Shown here: in pieces, positions 60,792-64,000 of the stretch | Layout of the letters: each line of letters opens with the position of its first letter | How positions within the stretch are numbered: position 1 is the first letter of the stretch | Notes under the pieces: model-generated | Seen by the model: only the letters and a program-made list of their open reading frames with translations | Databases searched by the model: none | Told to the model about the DNA's origin: nothing | Made by a program: the position numbers and the translations under genes | NCBI GenBank assembly: GCA_041686355.1 | Contig: JAWLDZ010000007.1 | Location: forward strand, 1 to 64,000 | Origin: DSBN01 sp041686355 | GTDB lineage: Bacteria > Spirochaetota > Spirochaetia > DSM-16054 > Sediminispirochaetaceae | DNA length: 64,000 nt | Direction of reading: 5' to 3'

Positions 60792-62012
60792 ATGCAGTTT
60801 CAATATGTATGCAACGAGTGCGGGAAAGAATACGAGGCTTCGGAGATTATGTACCGCTGTCCCGAGTGCAATAGAACCGAGAAAGCGGGGGAGATGCAAA
60901 AGGGCAATTTACGAACGCTTATAGATCCGGATTACCTAAAGGGCTTGGCAAAACGGGAGTCAGTTGCGCCGGCCGACTTCATGCCCTACCCAATTCCTCA
61001 CATTTCAACGTACCCGGTGGGCAACACCCCGCTCATCGGCCCGAAACGGCTGCGCGAGAAAAGCGGCTGTTCCGAGCTCTGGCTCAAGAACGACGGGATG
61101 AACCCCTCGGGCTCGTTCAAAGACCGTGCCAGCCAGCTGGTGGCCGCCCAGGCACTGCATTTCGATATACCCACGGTCACCCTGGCCTCAACCGGAAATG
61201 CCGGCTCGGCGATGGCCTGTGCCGGAGCGGCCTACGGCCTGGATATTGTACTGTTTGTTCCCCATACAGCCCCTGAAAATAAACTGCTGCAGTCGGTACT
61301 GTACGGTGCCAAGGTGGTCCCGATTGAAGATACCTATGACGCCGCGTTCAGCTTATCACTAGAATACACTGAAAAGTACGGCGGGATTAACCGCAACACC
61401 GGCTACAATCCGATGACCATCGAAGGGAAAAAGAGTATCTCCATCGAACTGTTCAACGACCTCGGCCGCAGCATTCCGGATGTGATGTACGTGCCGGTCG
61501 GCGACGGAGTTATTTATTCAGGAGTTTTTAAGGGCTTCTACGACCTGCATGTCGCCGGACTGATTCCCAAGCTGCCCAAACTGGTGGCCGTACAGTCAAG
61601 CAAGAGTAATGCTATCGCCACCGCCTGGAAAAGCGGCGATTTTCGCACCATCGACAAGGCCACCACCCGGGCCGACTCCATCAGCGTAGCCAGCCCGGCT
61701 AACGGCCGGATGGCGGTGAACTATATCAACGACAGTAATGCCTGGGCCACCGAAGTGAGCGACGAAGAGATTACCGCCGCCCAGCTCGAGTTGGCCTCCG
61801 AGGCGGGCACCTTTGTCGAACCGGCGGCAGCGGCTGCCTATGCCGGGTTCAACGCCGACCTGGCCGCCGGCCGCATCGATAAGAGCCAAAAGGTGGTTGT
61901 GCTGCTGACCGGCATAGGGTTTAAAGACATGCAGGCTGTAACAAACGCAGTGTCCGTTCCGAAGGCTGTCAAACCGAACATGCAGGCGGTAGAAGCGTTC
62001 TTACACAACTAA
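60792..62012 (+). CDS. Threonine-synthase-like PLP enzyme with zinc ribbon
   Basis: About 406 residues. An N-terminal zinc ribbon (CNEC at 7-10, CPEC at 23-26) is followed by a fold-type II PLP domain with K110 in NPSGSFKDRAS and the STGNAGSAMA loop. This is the layout of archaeal-type threonine synthases, cysteate synthase and diaminopropionate-lyase relatives. As the second PLP enzyme beside the purine cluster it may act on an amino acid released from the ring carbon-nitrogen skeleton; true threonine synthesis is the alternative. ATG 60792 has GGGGGAG ahead. A separate promoter is likely since a terminator precedes it. Confidence 0.8.
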   Translation: MQFQYVCNECGKEYEASEIMYRCPECNRTEKAGEMQKGNLRTLIDPDYLKGLAKRESVAPADFMPYPIPHISTYPVGNTPLIGPKRLREKSGCSELWLKNDGMNPSGSFKDRASQLVAAQALHFDIPTVTLASTGNAGSAMACAGAAYGLDIVLFVPHTAPENKLLQSVLYGAKVVPIEDTYDAAFSLSLEYTEKYGGINRNTGYNPMTIEGKKSISIELFNDLGRSIPDVMYVPVGDGVIYSGVFKGFYDLHVAGLIPKLPKLVAVQSSKSNAIATAWKSGDFRTIDKATTRADSISVASPANGRMAVNYINDSNAWATEVSDEEITAAQLELASEAGTFVEPAAAAAYAGFNADLAAGRIDKSQKVVVLLTGIGFKDMQAVTNAVSVPKAVKPNMQAVEAFLHN

Positions 62013-62048
62013 AGCCCTCCGGCTTTCCGCTGGTGAATATCTTCCGCA

Positions 62049-62076
62049 GATCAGGGGAGTTCTTCAAACCGCGGAT
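62049..62076. repeat. Dispersed direct repeat, copy 1
   Basis: 28-bp sequence (GATCAGGGGAGTT, one variable base, TTCAAACCGCGGAT) found again at 63498-63525. The two copies bracket the toxin-antitoxin genes. It is followed by GC-rich text (GGATGGG) also present after copy 2. Confidence 0.7.
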
Positions 62077-62163
62077 GGGCTCGGATGGGTAAATGTGGAG
62101 AGCTTTGGCTCGAAGTAAGGCAATTAGCTCTCCGAGCGCTCTTTTCCAGAGCACACTACAAAT

Positions 62164-62436
62164 TTAACCCGGGTTAAATTTGTTTCGGTAATAATCTGTT
62201 ACTTCCCGAATAAACAGCTCTACCAGTGAATGAGTATTATCCAGAATTGAATTGATTGTAAGTGGATTAATCTCAAAACTATATGCATGCCTTATAAAAT
62301 GACGAAATCCGAGAAATCCCTTTAGTTCATCATATGTCTTTTCAGATTCAGTATTGATAGAGAAAACTCCATAATCCGGAAGCCAAAGCTGTACAGAATC
62401 CTGAACATGCAGTATATTGTAATAGGAGGATGTCAT
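62164..62436 (-). pseudogene. Truncated HepT-like (HEPN) toxin gene
   Basis: 90 residues equal to the C-terminal part of HepT-like HEPN ribonucleases: the active-site motif R-x4-H is intact in GFRHFIRHAYSFE, followed by the family's closing helices. About 60 N-terminal residues are missing, and a shifted frame immediately before (HDILLLQ) looks like a continuation of the family upstream, so the gene was frameshifted and cut at the junction with yefM. The apparent start overlaps the yefM start by two bases. Non-functional or antitoxin-independent remnant. Confidence 0.7.
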
Positions 62437-62689
62437 GAGAATAGTGACCTATACTAAAGCGCGGAACAATCTCAGACAACTGATTGATGATGTTGTAGAC
62501 AGCTCTACAGAAACAGTTATTACCTCAAAGGAAGGCAGGGATGTAGTATTGATGTCCCTTGCAGACTACAACGGATGGACGACTACCAACCACTTGCTAA
62601 GTACACCTGAAAATGCCAGCCGTCTGTTAAAGGCTGTTGAAGACGTAAAAGCCGGGAGAGTTATCAAGCGGGACCCTATAGATGAGTAG
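62435..62689 (+). CDS. yefM: YefM/Phd-type antitoxin
   Basis: An 84-residue antitoxin that binds DNA through its N-terminal half (MRIVTYTKARNNLRQLIDDV) and neutralises YoeB with its C-terminal tail. The conserved DVVLMSLADYNGW segment is present. A strong AGGAGG site lies seven bases before ATG. It overlaps yoeB by eight bases, the standard arrangement, and probably autoregulates the pair. Confidence 0.95.
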   Translation: MRIVTYTKARNNLRQLIDDVVDSSTETVITSKEGRDVVLMSLADYNGWTTTNHLLSTPENASRLLKAVEDVKAGRVIKRDPIDE

Positions 62690-62942
62690 AGGGGTCAACT
62701 GGCATGATTCCGCATGGGAAGATTATGAGTACTGGCAAAGCCAGGACCGTAAAACACTTAAGAGACTCAATAATTTAATTAAAGCGGCACGACGAACGCC
62801 GGAAGAAGGCGCAGAACCTTTGAAGGGAGAACTATCAGGTTTCTTCTCCCGACATATCAACAAAAAAGATGTACTGGTCTACACCTACGATGATGATTCC
62901 ATCACGATCATCCAGTGCCGGTTCCATTATTCTGATAAATAA
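62682..62942 (+). CDS. yoeB: YoeB-type mRNA-interferase toxin
   Basis: An 86-residue RelE-fold ribonuclease that cuts mRNA at the ribosome. Catalytic elements of the family are present: Glu in KGELSGFFSRHI, Arg of SRH, and the C-terminal QCRFHYSDK with His-Tyr. Length matches YoeB (about 84). It overlaps the antitoxin gene, so expression is coupled. It appears intact. Confidence 0.95.
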   Translation: MSRGVNWHDSAWEDYEYWQSQDRKTLKRLNNLIKAARRTPEEGAEPLKGELSGFFSRHINKKDVLVYTYDDDSITIIQCRFHYSDK

Positions 62943-63606
62943 AGAGACGGCCAGGATTTGAGATAGATCCTTGCAGCCCACAACTGTAACCAGAAAACTC
63001 GGGGGTTCCAGTGGGGTACCTGGTGAACTTCAGGAATCAGAAGGTAGAATGGAAGCACTATCCAAATTAGAATCGCTGTTTTGGCTGTATATTGATTATT
63101 TCTTTTATACCTTTATGATAGTATATGATGATCTCCTTTCACTCTTTTCTTAAATCCGATTCTGTCTAACAAAAAACAGAGATCGGAGAAAGAGAGGTTT
63201 CTATCGGATTTCCCGCCTAAGACCTTTGAAAGTATTTTTATCAGCCTTACTCATTTCAAGAATCCAATAACATCTTTTCGGTTAACAAACTACCTTTTTA
63301 GTTGCATTCACGTCATCAGACAGACAAAACTGCTATTACTGGGTTTTACAAGCACAATAATTACTCTGTTATCAGATCACAGTGCACTTTTTAGATACAG
63401 ACAATTCCAACCCGCGTTCCAGCCGAATACATCGCTAAAGCAGATGCTCCCATGTTGCTCCGGCCTCATCGTAGCTACCTGTGTTACGGATAAATATGGA
63501 TCAGGGGAGTTATTCAAACCGCGGATTGGGGGGTAAGGGTATGGGGCGGTTCGCGGATGGGCGCAGATGGTTTTGATCGTTTACAGATTCAATAAGGATT
63601 ACTTCA
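62943..63606. other. Gene-free accessory DNA with second direct repeat copy
   Basis: No supported gene in about 660 bases. A weak 60-codon frame at 62971-63153 has no ribosome site or recognisable fold. From 63498 the 28-bp direct repeat of 62049 recurs, followed by GCGGATGGGCGCAGATGG, a GC-rich stretch. The composition is uneven, suggesting patchwork of old insertions. Confidence 0.6.
63498..63525. repeat. Dispersed direct repeat, copy 2
   Basis: Matches the copy at 62049-62076 with one mismatch in 28 bases, same orientation, about 1.45 kb apart. Confidence 0.7.
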
Positions 63607-63977
63607 TCACTTAAGATCTGAAAGTTTAACCTTTTTATAACCTCCTCGCTTCCTATCCTCAGGATGCGGTTCAATTCCTATTACCGTAATAACTCCTTTA
63701 CCAGGTCCATATACCCAAAATATTCTTCCGGCTCCTGGAATTTTGTTCTCAAGATATGATTCCATACCTTCATCCCGTAGCGTCTGCTTAACGGTTCTAT
63801 TTCATGGGAAGCCAGCCCCGGATATCGTGGGTTATTACTCAAATGTTGTAATGTTTTTACCAGTTTCTTAAAGTATTGCTTTTCTTCTTTCTTAAATGTT
63901 CCGGCTTTTTCTTTTTGCTTTAGCTCCTCCCAATGCTCCAGCATCTCCGGTATTCCCATATGTATTTCATATCTCAT
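63607..63977 (-). pseudogene. Frameshifted RelE/ParE-like toxin gene
   Basis: The first frame gives MRYEIHMGIPEMLEHWEEL to RRYGMKVW; from about 63764 the coherent continuation is in the next frame, ESYLENKIPGAGRIFWVYG then GVITVIGIEPHPED, stopping at 63607. The join KVW-ESYLENK needs one extra G (TGGGAA read as TGGAA), so a single-base deletion at about 63761-63764 broke the gene, unless it is a sequencing error. The second half has the RelE-like strand IFWVYGPGKGVITVIGI. GGAAGG precedes ATG 63977. No antitoxin gene follows. Confidence 0.75.
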
Positions 63978-64000
63978 TCTCACCTTCCTTCTTCAGAAGA

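Noticed and set aside
62971..63153. 60-codon plus-strand frame after yoeB
   Set aside because: No ribosome site, low-complexity hydrophobic end, no family; probably chance.

Overview
The window is chromosomal DNA from a spirochaete, most likely a free-living or gut-associated member of the Spirochaeta/Treponema lineage. The evidence is the flaA gene for the periplasmic flagellar sheath protein, the cheA-cheW/cheR-cheX-cheY operon, a rotary V-type ATPase operon, a spiro-SPASM type radical SAM protein and many short outer-membrane barrel proteins. Base composition is moderate and genes are tightly packed. No rRNA or CRISPR array was seen, and there is one tRNA.

Layout. 1-1835: the start of a V-ATPase operon (minus strand) with a REP-like palindrome in front of it. 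2191-4396: a membrane diguanylate cyclase facing a small unknown protein. 4464-6180: a tRNA-Val with remnants of IS21- and IS4-type elements. 6187-14250: the chemotaxis operon (cheA, cheW-cheR fusion, cheX, cheY) and flaA, with two outer-membrane barrel genes in opposite orientation between them. 14267-25066: one tightly packed minus-strand string of nine genes running proA, proB, a radical SAM/SPASM protein, a glycosyltransferase, an SpsF-like nucleotidyltransferase, a PseG-like/methyltransferase fusion, an ATP-grasp ligase, a cell-wall amidase and a GerMN protein. This looks like a nucleotide-sugar or surface-glycan pathway. 25229-28159: a FecBCD-type metal-chelate ABC importer.

28178-35826 and 46943-62012 hold two blocks of purine catabolism: adenine deaminase, two purine permeases, a two-subunit molybdenum hydroxylase, and a long operon with ygfK, ssnA, ygeY, a three-subunit molybdenum hydroxylase, an aminohydrolase and ygeW, facing two fold-type II PLP enzymes. 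Genes of this set are known from E. coli and gut anaerobes, where they have been tied to anaerobic urate/purine breakdown. The three divergent promoter regions of these blocks share a 16-bp direct-repeat motif (RCAACA-N4-RCAACA), present four times, that looks like a common operator.

Between the two purine blocks lie a cNMP-binding protein with a CheW-like/K+ channel fusion (35951-38152), folE2 and queD for 7-deazaguanine synthesis (38187-39364), and a six-gene operon joining a quaternary-amine ABC importer to an aminotransferase, an AruI-like ThDP decarboxylase and an aldehyde dehydrogenase (39490-46612). The right end (62013-64000) is an accessory pocket: a yefM-yoeB toxin-antitoxin pair abutting a truncated hepT-like gene, a frameshifted RelE-like toxin and a dispersed direct repeat.
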